The notes: a model not told the origin generated them from the letters alone. 64,000 nt of DNA from Xenorhabdus thuongxuanensis (GCF_001908095.1 NZ_MKGR01000022.1:1-64000), one strand, 5' to 3'. Shown: positions 22,662 to 31,656, counted from the first letter of the stretch. Made by a program: numbers and translations.

Positions 22662-24041
22662 TTACATGACAAAGTTAAGAACTAGCACCCCACATAATCC
22701 AATCCCCCACGCAATTGTTGTCGGTATTGACCAGACGATCATTTGTTGTTTTGCGTTTTTAACGCCCATCATCCGGTTGACAACCCAAAACAAACTATCA
22801 TTGAAATAACTGAAAAAAAATGCCCCTATAGTTGCAGCTTGGGCAGCTAGTAGCATATTGATACCGGGTATTTGGCTGATTACGGGTGCTGAAATAGAAG
22901 CTGCTGTTATCATTGCTACTGTACCAGAACCTTGAATCAATCTCACTAATGTAGCAATTATGAATGGGATTAAAATCGGGGTTATTGGTAGGCTAGCAAT
23001 CTGTTGTGCTATAAAAGTTCCTACCCCACTTTCGCGCAATACTGCCCCTAATGCTCCACCAGCACCAGTAACCAACAGAATAATCCCGACTGTTTGTAAT
23101 CCAGTTTCTAGTTGCTCAATAACTTCATGTTTGCTAACTTTTGGCATTAGAGTATAAGTTGCCAGTAATACGCTTATTGCTAAAGCAATAATCGGTGAAC
23201 CAAGAAAATCAAAAAATTGAAAATACAAGTGTTTTTCTTTCTCAATAAATATGTCAAGTTGCAATAACACATTATTAATCGCTTTAATCAAGATCAGGAC
23301 AATCGGAACAACAATAGGTAAGAGAGAAAGAAACAAATTCGGTAGCGGTTTATTAATTTTTTCTTCCATGTAACGTTGATGAATCTGTTTCAGATCTTCA
23401 GGATTTTCCTCAACACACTGATATTCTGGATATTTAAATGCCAGCCATTTTGCATAAAAAGTGATACAAATAACACATGGAATAGCCAGTATAATACCTA
23501 CCAACATCATTGCGCCGATATCCACGCCAAAGATCCCTGCTACACCAAGTGGTCCAGGAGTTGGTGGAACAACATGGTGAGTTACTACCAGTCCCCCTGC
23601 CAATGCAACCCCCAATGTCAATATATTTCGTTTTCCTTTCTTCACCAATGCTTTAACCAAAGGGTAAAGTAGCACAAAAGCCGTATCAACAAAGATAGGA
23701 ACACTGACAATATAACCAGTAATTGCTAGCGCCCATTCCTCACGCTTATTACCTAACCACTTAATTAAACTGTAAGCAATTTTTTCAGCAGCACCAGAAA
23801 ATTCCAGTATCCGCCCCATCATGATCCCCAAACCAATCACAATACCGATACTGCCTAATGTTGATCCAAATCCTTTAGTAATCACTTCAACAGTGTTAGT
23901 AATTGTCAAACCACCTGTGATTCCAGCGATTATGGCTGAAATCAGCATAGCAAGCGTTGCATGAACTCGGGTACGTAAAACTAGAAAAATCAAAGTAAAA
24001 ACAGCTACAACCAATCCAATTAGTGGGATATAAAGTGTCAT
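22662..24041 (-). CDS. GntP-family sugar-acid permease (copy 2, den operon)
   Basis: 459-residue GntP-family permease, a paralogue of the downstream copy, with the same motifs (VTHHVVPPTPGPLGVAG, VRLIQGSGTVAMITAAS). The ATG at 24041 has GGAG eight bases upstream and lies 14 bases after denD. An upstream TTG that overlaps denD is less likely. Its position directly after denD, as in the Haemophilus influenzae erythronate cluster, suggests import of D-erythronate or a related tetronate. Base composition is more AT-rich than in the core genes. Confidence 0.88.
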   Translation of the reverse strand: MTLYIPLIGLVVAVFTLIFLVLRTRVHATLAMLISAIIAGITGGLTITNTVEVITKGFGSTLGSIGIVIGLGIMMGRILEFSGAAEKIAYSLIKWLGNKREEWALAITGYIVSVPIFVDTAFVLLYPLVKALVKKGKRNILTLGVALAGGLVVTHHVVPPTPGPLGVAGIFGVDIGAMMLVGIILAIPCVICITFYAKWLAFKYPEYQCVEENPEDLKQIHQRYMEEKINKPLPNLFLSLLPIVVPIVLILIKAINNVLLQLDIFIEKEKHLYFQFFDFLGSPIIALAISVLLATYTLMPKVSKHEVIEQLETGLQTVGIILLVTGAGGALGAVLRESGVGTFIAQQIASLPITPILIPFIIATLVRLIQGSGTVAMITAASISAPVISQIPGINMLLAAQAATIGAFFFSYFNDSLFWVVNRMMGVKNAKQQMIVWSIPTTIAWGIGLCGVLVLNFVM

Positions 24042-24055
24042 AATCAAGCTCCATC

Positions 24056-25009
24056 TCAATATGTATCATTAGTGATAAATGTACGAATGGCATCGCTGAA
24101 TGAATTGTCAGTGCTAAATCCCAAGGCAAGGCTTCGACTAATATCAAAATTTCCAGGCCAACTTTTTACAATTCGGTTGATGTTTTCATCTAGCTCAAAA
24201 TGGACAAGCTCTATGGCCTTCTGTCCAGCTAAGTCTTTCAGTGCATCAAGCATTCCTTGCACTGTAATACTAATTCCTGGTAAATTTACAATGCGTGAAA
24301 AATAAAATTCTTCTGCTGGAATATTGGCTGCATGAATAAGATTACGAATTACTGTTTCAGGGCTGGAAAGCCACAATATAAGCTCACGAGAAACAGGGCA
24401 AATGCAACTCTCCCCGTGCAATGGCTCACGAATAATTCCACTGGCAAATGAAGAAGCAGCCTTATTAGGTCTACCCGGACGGATACTAATAGTTGGTAGC
24501 CTAAGAACACGGCCATCAACATATCCTCTGCGAGAATAGTCATTTATCATCAATTCACACATCGCCTTTTGTGTACCGTATGAGGATTGAGGATTAACAG
24601 CATAGTGATCTGTTACTGTTTCTGGCAAAACACCTCCAAATACAGCCAATGAACTAGTGAATATAAATTTCAGTGATGGATTATTGGTGCGAATAGATTC
24701 CAATAAATTTCGTGTTGCATCAAAATTAACTCTCATACCTAAATCAAAATCTTGTTCTGCATGGCTACTGACAATAGCAGCTAAATGAAATAAAATATCA
24801 CACTCTGCATCAATCAGTTTTTCAACCGAATTTGCTTGTGTCAAATCCAACGCTAAACACTGCACTCTTGAATCATTGATAGGGGAAACAGGACACTGAA
24901 TATCAGTTAGAACCAATTGTTCAAAATTAAAGTCCAACTTATTTTTAAGCAACGCAAAAGCTAACTGCTGGCCCAAAAAACCTGCACCACCAGTAATAAT
25001 TATTTTCAT
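24056..25009 (-). CDS. denD: D-erythronate dehydrogenase DenD-like (NAD-dependent epimerase/dehydratase family)
   Basis: 317-residue extended short-chain dehydrogenase. The Rossmann motif GGAGFLG is at residues 7-13, the catalytic Ser near 119-120 (FTSSLAVFGG) and YxxxK at Tyr144/Lys148 (SYGTQK). Members next to otnI/otnK oxidise D-erythronate to 2-dehydro-D-erythronate. The assignment rests on family plus neighbours; a general sugar epimerase is the alternative. AAGGAG precedes the ATG. A short palindrome lies between the regulator gene and denD. Confidence 0.82.
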   Translation of the reverse strand: MKIIITGGAGFLGQQLAFALLKNKLDFNFEQLVLTDIQCPVSPINDSRVQCLALDLTQANSVEKLIDAECDILFHLAAIVSSHAEQDFDLGMRVNFDATRNLLESIRTNNPSLKFIFTSSLAVFGGVLPETVTDHYAVNPQSSYGTQKAMCELMINDYSRRGYVDGRVLRLPTISIRPGRPNKAASSFASGIIREPLHGESCICPVSRELILWLSSPETVIRNLIHAANIPAEEFYFSRIVNLPGISITVQGMLDALKDLAGQKAIELVHFELDENINRIVKSWPGNFDISRSLALGFSTDNSFSDAIRTFITNDTY

Positions 25010-25024
25010 ATAGAATACTCCTTT

Positions 25025-25042
25025 ATAGTCTCTTAAGACTAT
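25025..25042. promoter_or_regulatory. Palindrome between the DeoR-type gene and denD
   Basis: ATAGTCT and AGACTAT (25025-25031 and 25036-25042) form a perfect 7-bp inverted repeat with a 4-base spacer, just upstream of the denD ribosome site. It could be an internal operator or an mRNA hairpin adjusting expression within the operon. Its sequence differs from the large palindrome upstream of otnI. Confidence 0.45.
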
Positions 25043-25074
25043 TTTTATAGGTGAGATTATATTTTTTATTACCC

Positions 25075-25842
25075 TTATATATTGACAACGTGTAGCTTCA
25101 TATCTAACTCCTGTAATTGTTGTTGTATTGATATAGGTAATTGTCCATCACACACAATGTCACTCAAATATGAAAGAGGACAAATACGAAACATGCCGTA
25201 TTTTCCATATTTACTGCTATCAGAAATCAATATTTTTCTACGGGCTATTTCTAACAATGCCTGTTTCACTAACACTTTTTCTTCATGGGGTGTGGAAATT
25301 CCATGCTCAAGATCCCATGAACTGGTACTAATAAATGCAATATCCACATTCAAAGTACGCAATACCATAGCCGCACTCTTTCCAACACAAGAATAATTAC
25401 GTTTATCCACCTGCCCCCCTGTATGAAACAGATTCAGCTGTGGCTTATTCATCAAATACTGAATAATCGAAAAATCATTTGTGATAATTGTCAAATTAAA
25501 ACGCTCTGCCAATATCTGAGCCATTTCAAATGTCGTAGTTCCTGCATCCAAATAGACCACCTGTCCGTCTTCCACCAATGAGGCTGCATATTTACCTATA
25601 GCCCGTTTATGGCGATGATGAATAAGTGCTTTTTCATTCCATGGTAATTCTTGCCGTAAAGCATCATTTAGCTGGACACCTCCGGTGATACTAATAGCTT
25701 TCCCCTCTTCTTCCAAAATACGAATGTCTCGCCTCACTGTCATATGCGAAACATTCATCAATTTAACTAATGTATTAATAAAAATTGTTCGATGCTCATG
25801 CAAATGACGATAAATAAAATCTCTCCGCTCTGGGGGGGTCAT
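25075..25842 (-). CDS. DeoR-family transcriptional regulator of the den/otn operon
   Basis: 255-residue DeoR/GlpR-type regulator. The N-terminal winged helix-turn-helix (about residues 5-57, with VSHMTVRRDIRILEEEG) is followed by a sugar-phosphate sensor domain starting near VVYLDAGTTTFEMAQIL. The ATG at 25842 has AGGAG upstream; a TTG start nine codons earlier has none. It lies inside the operon, between otnI and denD, so it is probably a local repressor whose ligand is a phosphorylated pathway intermediate. The perfect palindrome upstream of otnI is its most likely operator. Confidence 0.85.
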   Translation of the reverse strand: MTPPERRDFIYRHLHEHRTIFINTLVKLMNVSHMTVRRDIRILEEEGKAISITGGVQLNDALRQELPWNEKALIHHRHKRAIGKYAASLVEDGQVVYLDAGTTTFEMAQILAERFNLTIITNDFSIIQYLMNKPQLNLFHTGGQVDKRNYSCVGKSAAMVLRTLNVDIAFISTSSWDLEHGISTPHEEKVLVKQALLEIARRKILISDSSKYGKYGMFRICPLSYLSDIVCDGQLPISIQQQLQELDMKLHVVNI

Positions 25843-25869
25843 GATCTCTCCTGATACATTACCGTGCAA

Positions 25870-26649
25870 TCATGATTGGATTCTTGCTAGCCATCCAAGT
25901 CCTTCTTCCGTACTACCTTCTGGATAATACTCACACCCAAACCAACCTTGATATCCCATCTCATCTAATTTTCTAAGCAACCAGAAATAATTGACTTCAC
26001 CTCTATCTGGTTCATTACGTCCGGGCACTGAGGCAATCTGAATATGACTAAACTTTCCCCATAACCGTTCTATTGTTTTCAACAAATCTCCTTCCATAAT
26101 TTGACAATGATAAAGATCTAGCTGGATAAAAACATTTTGACGCTCGATACATTTCAACAACTCCTCTGCTTGATTTTGTGTTGTCAAAAAATAGCCTGGC
26201 ATATCACGAGTATTAATCGGTTCAATTAATACATTGATGCCATGTTCATACATCACATCCGCAGCGTACTGAAGATTTGTGATATAACATTCGCGTTGTT
26301 GTTCCTGCGTAAATTGTTTATCCCATTTTCCAGCCATTACATGAACCTGTTTACAACCCAATGCTAGTGCATATTCCAAAGCTTTATGCACTCCATCAGC
26401 AAAAGCTTTCTCTTGTCCAGGAAAACACGCAATTCCTCTATCACCAGAATCCCAATCTCCAGCAGGCATATTGAACAATACCTGTATCAATTGGTTTTTT
26501 TTCAACAAACTGGAAAGCTCTTCCTGTGATTCTTCATAAGGAAACAGATATTCAACACCTTTAAAGCCAGCTTTTGCTGCCCGCTCAAAACGTTCAGTAA
26601 ACGGAACTTCGTTAAACATCACACTCAAATTTGCTGCAAATTTAGCCAT
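25870..26649 (-). CDS. otnI: 2-oxo-tetronate isomerase OtnI
   Basis: 259-residue TIM-barrel enzyme of the hydroxypyruvate isomerase/YgbM group. In the tetronate pathway it converts 2-dehydro-tetronate to 3-dehydro-tetronate, the substrate of OtnK. Typical signatures are the N-terminal MAKFAANLSVMFNEVPF, the barrel-strand IEPINTRDMPGYFL, and the C-terminal GCEYYPEGST that carries a metal-binding glutamate. The length matches E. coli YgbM. AAGGA lies upstream of the ATG. It is the first gene of otnI-deoR-denD-gntP, with 27 bases or more between genes. Confidence 0.9.
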   Translation of the reverse strand: MAKFAANLSVMFNEVPFTERFERAAKAGFKGVEYLFPYEESQEELSSLLKKNQLIQVLFNMPAGDWDSGDRGIACFPGQEKAFADGVHKALEYALALGCKQVHVMAGKWDKQFTQEQQRECYITNLQYAADVMYEHGINVLIEPINTRDMPGYFLTTQNQAEELLKCIERQNVFIQLDLYHCQIMEGDLLKTIERLWGKFSHIQIASVPGRNEPDRGEVNYFWLLRKLDEMGYQGWFGCEYYPEGSTEEGLGWLARIQS

Positions 26650-26705
26650 GGACTATCCTTATTATCTGGAATAACACACCTCCAATTCCTCCGTATGCTC
26701 TTTAC

Positions 26706-26732
26706 TTACAGAATAGTAAAACTATTCTGTAA
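26706..26732. promoter_or_regulatory. Perfect 27-base palindrome upstream of otnI (candidate operator)
   Basis: TTACAGAATAGT (26706-26717), centre AAA, and ACTATTCTGTAA (26721-26732) form a perfect 12-bp inverted repeat 57 bases upstream of the otnI start. There is no T run, so a terminator is unlikely. The symmetry fits a repressor operator, most simply for the DeoR-type protein encoded two genes downstream. The half-site AGAATAGT recurs once at 28702-28709, upstream of otnK. Confidence 0.65.
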
Positions 26733-26825
26733 TGCAGATGAGGTCTAGTTAAACCTTCCAATCATTTATGTTGGAAAAAGCGTGCTGTAATCTTTTACTT
26801 CTGACAATTAGATCATGATTTTCAA

Positions 26826-26847
26826 ACAAAATAGAGTTGTATTTTGT
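26826..26847. promoter_or_regulatory. Second palindrome upstream of otnI
   Basis: ACAAAATA (26826-26833) and TATTTTGT (26840-26847) form a perfect 8-bp inverted repeat with a 6-base spacer. It lies about 180 bases upstream of otnI and could be a further regulator site, or a chance AT-rich palindrome. Confidence 0.35.
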
Positions 26848-27116
26848 GGCCTCCCTCTCAATTTATTAAACAACCCTATTATTCTAAAGTAAGAATGACT
26901 CTATCCTTAGAAAAGACATATTCCACTCTCATGGAGTAACATAGTGTGATAGGAAGAAGATAATCTTCAGAAGAAATATATAAGGTGATTGTCAAATGCG
27001 GGAATATAAACATACAATAACATCCCGTTTACTTGGTATTTTGTTAAATGTATAGAAGTTTCTTTTATAGGTCTGTCACTAGATATACAATACTTACATG
27101 TGAAATTTTTATTCTA

Positions 27117-27167
27117 TTAATTTGATGTCATGCGTTGGTGTAACAGCAAATAAACCATATTACCCAT
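27117..27167 (-). CDS. Possible 16-codon leader ORF between otnK and otnI
   Basis: ATG at 27165-27167 is preceded by AGGAG with a 5-base spacing, which is a near-ideal ribosome site. It reads MGNMVYLLLHQRMTSN then TAA. No similarity is recognised, and it does not resemble the OtnC N-terminus. It lies 69 bases after the otnK stop. It could be a leader peptide, a leftover translation start of a lost gene, or chance. Confidence 0.25.
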   Translation of the reverse strand: MGNMVYLLLHQRMTSN

Positions 27168-27236
27168 ATATTCTCCTCTGATATCATAAACCAAACATTG
27201 AACAAACCTATGCTACCTAATCCAGATAGCACCCTT

Positions 27237-28511
27237 TCATATATGGTACATCTTCTGTGCATACTGAAAGAAATCAATCTCACCAAAATTACCTGATTTC
27301 AGTGCAAACCAGCAATCAGTATGTGAATCATATACCCAGGGAACACCGGGAGTAATAGATGCACCAATACTGAATTGGTTAATTCCTAAACTCTGGACAA
27401 CTTGAGCTGATGTTTCGCCACCTGCAACAATGAAAGTATTAACTCCCTGATATCTCAGTTTTCTCACAATTTCAGCAAAGAAACGTTCAACGGCATTACT
27501 TGCCTCTATAACACCATACTGTTGTTGAATCATTTCCAATAACTCAGGGGGTTGTGTCGCATATAAGATCGGTGCAAGACCATTCACTGGTTGCTGAATG
27601 ATCCACTCTATCAATTTGTTGGCATATTCTGGGTTATTGATACATTCACCTATATTCAATGATATAGCAGGCGCAATTTTTTTATATTCAATAACTTGCT
27701 TATTCGTCATAACTGAGCAGCTTCCAGAAAGAATTATTGTTTTTCTGCCTCTGGTAGGTGGAATATTCCCAATTGCTGATGCTGACCATATTTGCCCTGT
27801 ATGGTAACAAGTAAGCGCAGCCCCTAAACCTGAGCCACCTGTCACCAGAATCATTTCCGATACTGCTTGGGCTATAGGCAATAAATCCTCCATAGTCACA
27901 GCATCTACCACCGCATAACGAATACCTTGTTTTCGTAATAATTTCAATTGATAATAGATAGCCTCTTTTCCCTGACGCACACAATTAAGATCGATTAGTC
28001 CCGCTATCCCTTCTGCTTGCTGTTCTATCAATCGCAGTAAATTAGAGTCTTTCATCGGAGTGACAGGATGATACTGCATTCCACTTTCGTTCAATAATTG
28101 TCCGTAAACAAATAAATTTCCGTTCAATACTGTCCGTCCATTAACAGGAAGTGCTGGACAAATCAGGCTAATATCAGTTTGAAGGTCAGCCATCAAGGCA
28201 TCCATAACTGGTCCGATATTTCCTTCTGAAGTTGAATCAAAAGTAGAACAATACTTGAAAAATATCTGTCGGCAACCTGCCTTAAACCGTAACCATTGAC
28301 AAGATTTCAAAGATTGTTCAACAGCCTCATTAACAGAGCAAGAACGACTTTTCAGGCTAATAACAATAGCATCTACATCATATGGAACAGGTGTATTCTC
28401 ATCTGGTACCCCTAATAACTGAGTAACCTGCCAACCACTTTGTACTATAAAACTAGCTATATCAGTTGCTCCAGTAAAATCATCAGCAATCACGCCAAGT
28501 TTGATAGTCAT
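27237..28511 (-). CDS. otnK: 3-oxo-tetronate kinase OtnK (four-carbon acid sugar kinase family)
   Basis: 424-residue kinase of the former DUF1537 family, which phosphorylates 3-dehydro-tetronate to the 4-phosphate. The N-terminal substrate-binding motif IADDFTGATDIASF is at about residues 8-21. The C-terminal nucleotide-binding part has VTGGSGLG and VAGGETSAQVVQSLG with the GASITPGVPW signature near the end. The ATG at 28511 has GAGG upstream and begins with the conserved KLGVIADD; the longer in-frame start lacks support. It is transcribed towards otnI but is separated from it by a 587-base gap. Confidence 0.9.
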   Translation of the reverse strand: MTIKLGVIADDFTGATDIASFIVQSGWQVTQLLGVPDENTPVPYDVDAIVISLKSRSCSVNEAVEQSLKSCQWLRFKAGCRQIFFKYCSTFDSTSEGNIGPVMDALMADLQTDISLICPALPVNGRTVLNGNLFVYGQLLNESGMQYHPVTPMKDSNLLRLIEQQAEGIAGLIDLNCVRQGKEAIYYQLKLLRKQGIRYAVVDAVTMEDLLPIAQAVSEMILVTGGSGLGAALTCYHTGQIWSASAIGNIPPTRGRKTIILSGSCSVMTNKQVIEYKKIAPAISLNIGECINNPEYANKLIEWIIQQPVNGLAPILYATQPPELLEMIQQQYGVIEASNAVERFFAEIVRKLRYQGVNTFIVAGGETSAQVVQSLGINQFSIGASITPGVPWVYDSHTDCWFALKSGNFGEIDFFQYAQKMYHI

Positions 28512-29124
28512 AGCTGCCTCTTTGGTAAATTTGCTATTTTGAACATCGTAATCATCCAATACCTTGCTCTTGGATTGCTAGTCGTTAAAAATATCTAATA
28601 CTCCTTTATGAAGTAAATTTCACTTTTTTCGTTTTCTTGAAAATATCCATAAATTTTTTATCCTATAAGTCATGATGCTATACATGACATTCGGTGAATG
28701 TAGAATAGTATCTTTGAGGATTTCAGGCTCTTTATGTCATACCAAAAACCAGCTTTAGCTGTTTTAACAATTCAAGAGTGATGCTATACCAAATAGGATT
28801 GCGTTAGAATACCTACTGATATAAGAAGGACTGCGCAATTTCTATTACCATCGCTTCCAGTCCCTATGATCTATGTTTTATTAACTTATTATGTAATTCC
28901 CTGGTGTTGTATGGCAATTTGTTACCTTTCTAATCTTCACATAGTTGATTTCACAAAAAAACGATGAATATCACATTCAAGGTTTATCTCTCACCTAAGA
29001 AATTTAATATAACGATTTGAATTTAATTGATTTATCACTAAACACCAGAAAAATAATTTTCACATATCATTGTTATTAATATAAGAAAAACTTCTCAAAT
29101 CTAAAATCACCCCATCATCTAAGT
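28512..29124. other. Gene-poor AT-rich region upstream of otnK
   Basis: No convincing gene was found. Noted here: an 11-base direct repeat TGATGCTATAC at 28674-28684 and 28779-28789; a 15-base palindrome ACATTCGGTGAATGT at 28687-28701; and directly after it AGAATAGT (28702-28709), identical to the half-site of the large palindrome upstream of otnI. The otnK promoter should lie in this stretch, on the minus strand. Confidence 0.5.
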
Positions 29125-29150
29125 GTTTTATCTGGTCAAACAGATAAAAC
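29125..29150. promoter_or_regulatory. Perfect 26-base inverted repeat before a 25-codon ORF
   Basis: GTTTTATCTG (29125-29134) and CAGATAAAAC (29141-29150) are perfect 10-bp arms around GTCAAA. The repeat ends 25 bases before the ATG of the small ORF. It could be an operator, or an mRNA hairpin in the leader of that ORF. There is no T run, so it is not a normal terminator. Confidence 0.6.
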
Positions 29151-29175
29151 CATCAACAGATGAAAGGGAGTTACG

Positions 29176-29253
29176 ATGGGATTTTTTGATCAAATAATCA
29201 ATTTACTGAGTGGTGGGAAAAAATCAGCAGTTCCAGCATATTTAAACTGCTAG
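29176..29253 (+). CDS. Putative 25-residue small protein
   Basis: ATG at 29176 is preceded by AAAGGGAG at good spacing. It encodes MGFFDQIINLLSGG followed by KKSAVPAYLNC and TAG. The first residues recall the N-terminus of YidB/DUF937-type proteins (MGLFDEV...), so it could be a severe truncation of such a gene or a genuine small amphipathic peptide. A perfect inverted repeat lies upstream. Downstream a 9-bp stem (CCGCCACAG 29274-29282, CTGTGGCGG 29291-29299) lacks a T run on either strand. It stands alone between otnK and metE. Confidence 0.45.
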   Translation: MGFFDQIINLLSGGKKSAVPAYLNC

Positions 29254-29273
29254 AAAAATATGAACTTTTTCAT

Positions 29274-29299
29274 CCGCCACAGGATATTGACTGTGGCGG
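29274..29299. terminator. GC-rich stem-loop between the small ORF and metE
   Basis: CCGCCACAG and CTGTGGCGG form a perfect 9-bp stem with an 8-base loop. It lies 21 bases after the small ORF and 58 bases after the metE stop on the opposite strand, so it could serve both convergent transcripts. The lack of T runs lowers confidence. Confidence 0.5.
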
Positions 29300-29356
29300 G
29301 TACTTCCATAGTTTATTAAGTTTAAATTGAAAAAATAAACTCTAAGTTAACTGTTT

Positions 29357-31636
29357 TTAACTGTTTAATGAAGAGCGCAAGCGTTTTGCCGCTTCAACCA
29401 TGTTTGCCAACGCTTGTCTGGTTTCTGTCCAACCACGAGTTTTCAAGCCACAGTCAGGGTTCACCCACAAACGCTCGACCGGAATACGATCAGCCGCTTT
29501 GCGTAGCAATGCCTCAATCCATTCAACGCTGGGGACGTTTGGTGAGTGAATGTCATATACACCAGGCCCTATCTCATTCGGATAAGAGAAATCTTCGAAC
29601 GAATCCAGCAATTCCATATCCGAGCGCGAGGTTTCAATGGTGATCACATCCGCATCCAGCGCTGCAATGGACGGCATGATGTCATTGAACTCGCAATAAC
29701 ACATATGAGTGTGGATTTGGGTATCATCTTTCGCAATTGCTGCGCTCAGTTTGAAAGCATCCACCGCCCATTCCAGATATTCCTGCCACTCTTCTCTGCG
29801 CAATGGCAAGCCTTCACGCAATGCAGGTTCATCAATCTGGATAATGCCAATGCCTGCCTTCTGCAAATCATCAACTTCATCACGCAAAGCCAGTGCGATC
29901 TGTTTAGCGATGGTTTCACGGCTGATATCTTCCCTTGGGAATGACCAACAGAGAATGGTCACAGGCCCTGTCAACATGCCTTTGACTGGCTTATCAGTCA
30001 AGGATTGTGCATATGTCGCCCAATTTACTGTTATCGCCTCTGGACGGCTAATATCGCCAATGATTACCGGTGGTTTCACGCAACGGGAGCCGTAACTCTG
30101 CACCCAACCATTTTGGGTAAAGACATAACCGTCAAAGTGTTCACCGAAATATTCCACCATGTCGTTACGTTCAGCTTCACCATGTACCAACACATCCAAT
30201 CCCAAACGCTCCTGCTCTTGGATCGCTTGTTTGATATGCTCACTGATATTGGCTCGGTAGTTCGTACTATCCACCCGACCCTTTTTGAAATCGAGACGCA
30301 GGCTACGAATTTCTGTTGTTTGCGGGAATGAACCTATAGTTGTTGTTGGCCACAGTGGTAAGTTATAACGTTGACGCTGAAGTTTAGCACGTTCAGGATA
30401 TACCTGATTACGTTCACTATCCTCTGGCTTAATTGCTGCAATACGTCCAGCGACCGCTGGATTATTCACCCTTGTGGAACTGCGACGGGCGCGAATTGGG
30501 GCACTATAAGCATCCAGCTCAGCCTGTTTATTGCCTTCTGGCGCATTCAATGCTTGTGATAACAAAGAAAGTTCCGCACATTTTTGCAATGCAAAGGCAA
30601 ACCAGCTTTTCACTTCTTCATCCAACCCAGTTTCATCATTCAGGTCAATGGGGCTATGAAGCAATGAACAGGAAGTGCCAATCCACACATTTCTCTTACC
30701 AACCAATGGTGCAACAAGCTGATATTTTTCACTCAAATCGGCTCGCCAAACATTGCGGCCGTTAATTACCCCCAATGAAAGCAACCAATCTTCCGGCAGA
30801 GATTTATCCAAATCCTCAAGGGAATCCCTTCCTGCAACCAAATCAACATGCAATCCTTGCACTGGCAGCGATTTTATTGTCTCCAGATTGTGGCCGATGC
30901 TATCGAAATAGGTCGTTAGCAACAATTTCACTTGTCCCTCAAGTGTTTGATAAGCCGTTGAGAATGCCGCCAGCCACTCTTCTGGTAATTCCAGTACCAG
31001 AGCCGGTTCATCAATCTGTACCCATTCAATGCCACGTTTTGCCAGTTCCGCCAGCACTTGCTGGTAGACCGGCAGGATATCTTTTAATAAAGACAAGCGA
31101 TCAAAAACTTTGCCTTTCACCTTACCGAGCCATAAATAGGTCACAGGTCCCAAAAGAACAGGTTTTACGTTGTGCCCCTGTGCCAAAGCTTCATCAACTT
31201 CGTCCAATAATTGAGTCCAACCCAGCTTAAATTCCTGCCCTTCCTGAAATTCAGGCACGATATAGTGATAATTTGTGTTGAACCATTTCGTCATTTCCGC
31301 AGCCGCCGCAGGTGTACCTGTTGGTGCTCGGCCACGAGCGATACGGAACAGTGTATCCAGATCAATCTTGCCATCTTCATTTTGATGACGCGGTGGAACA
31401 TTGCCCAATAACAGGCTTGTGGTCAATACTTGGTCATACCAGGCAAAATCACCAACGGGGACTAAATCAACGCCCGCTTCTTTTTGTTGTTGCCAGTGAT
31501 GTGCACGCAATTCACGGCCTGTCTCCAGCAATTCCTGTTGAGAAATTTTGCCCGCCCAATAGTTTTCTTGCGCCTTTTTTAGTTCTCTTTTCAATCCAAT
31601 ACGTGGAAAACCTAATGTATGATTCAAAACTGTCAT
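29357..31636 (-). CDS. metE: Cobalamin-independent methionine synthase MetE
   Basis: Transfers a methyl group from 5-methyltetrahydropteroyltri-L-glutamate to homocysteine in the last step of methionine synthesis. The 759-residue product has the duplicated barrel architecture of the family and the zinc/homocysteine motifs [12 protein letters not shown] (about residue 645 on) and [13 protein letters not shown] near the C-terminus. [11 protein letters not shown] and [20 protein letters not shown] are also typical. It is divergent from its activator metR. The shared promoter region carries three MetJ boxes, indicating methionine repression. Confidence 0.97.
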   Translation of the reverse strand: MTVLNHTLGFPRIGLKRELKKAQENYWAGKISQQELLETGRELRAHHWQQQKEAGVDLVPVGDFAWYDQVLTTSLLLGNVPPRHQNEDGKIDLDTLFRIARGRAPTGTPAAAAEMTKWFNTNYHYIVPEFQEGQEFKLGWTQLLDEVDEALAQGHNVKPVLLGPVTYLWLGKVKGKVFDRLSLLKDILPVYQQVLAELAKRGIEWVQIDEPALVLELPEEWLAAFSTAYQTLEGQVKLLLTTYFDSIGHNLETIKSLPVQGLHVDLVAGRDSLEDLDKSLPEDWLLSLGVINGRNVWRADLSEKYQLVAPLVGKRNVWIGTSCSLLHSPIDLNDETGLDEEVKSWFAFALQKCAELSLLSQALNAPEGNKQAELDAYSAPIRARRSSTRVNNPAVAGRIAAIKPEDSERNQVYPERAKLQRQRYNLPLWPTTTIGSFPQTTEIRSLRLDFKKGRVDSTNYRANISEHIKQAIQEQERLGLDVLVHGEAERNDMVEYFGEHFDGYVFTQNGWVQSYGSRCVKPPVIIGDISRPEAITVNWATYAQSLTDKPVKGMLTGPVTILCWSFPREDISRETIAKQIALALRDEVDDLQKAGIGIIQIDEPALREGLPLRREEWQEYLEWAVDAFKLSAAIAKDDTQIHTHMCYCEFNDIMPSIAALDADVITIETSRSDMELLDSFEDFSYPNEIGPGVYDIHSPNVPSVEWIEALLRKAADRIPVERLWVNPDCGLKTRGWTETRQALANMVEAAKRLRSSLNS

Positions 31637-31656
31637 GTCGTCACCCGTAAAATTTT

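Larger units (their letters stand above)
26650..27236. other. Gene-free gap between otnI and otnK
   Basis: In related clusters the decarboxylase gene otnC (about 640 bases) sits between otnK and otnI. Here the 587 bases are AT-rich, have stops in all frames and show no class II aldolase motif that I can find. The region holds operator-like palindromes and one very short ORF with a good ribosome site. It therefore looks like a promoter region for otnI rather than a coding remnant. Confidence 0.6.

Noticed and set aside
26650-27236. Possible decayed otnC gene between otnK and otnI
   Set aside because: The gap length is close to that of otnC, but frames on the minus strand are full of stops and no aldolase/decarboxylase motif (metal histidines, NxS loop) could be seen. 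Without an alignment a pseudogene call is not supported.
28801-28920. Possible insertion-sequence fragment upstream of otnK
   Set aside because: Some stretches look like a decayed coding sequence, but no transposase motif or terminal inverted repeats could be identified.
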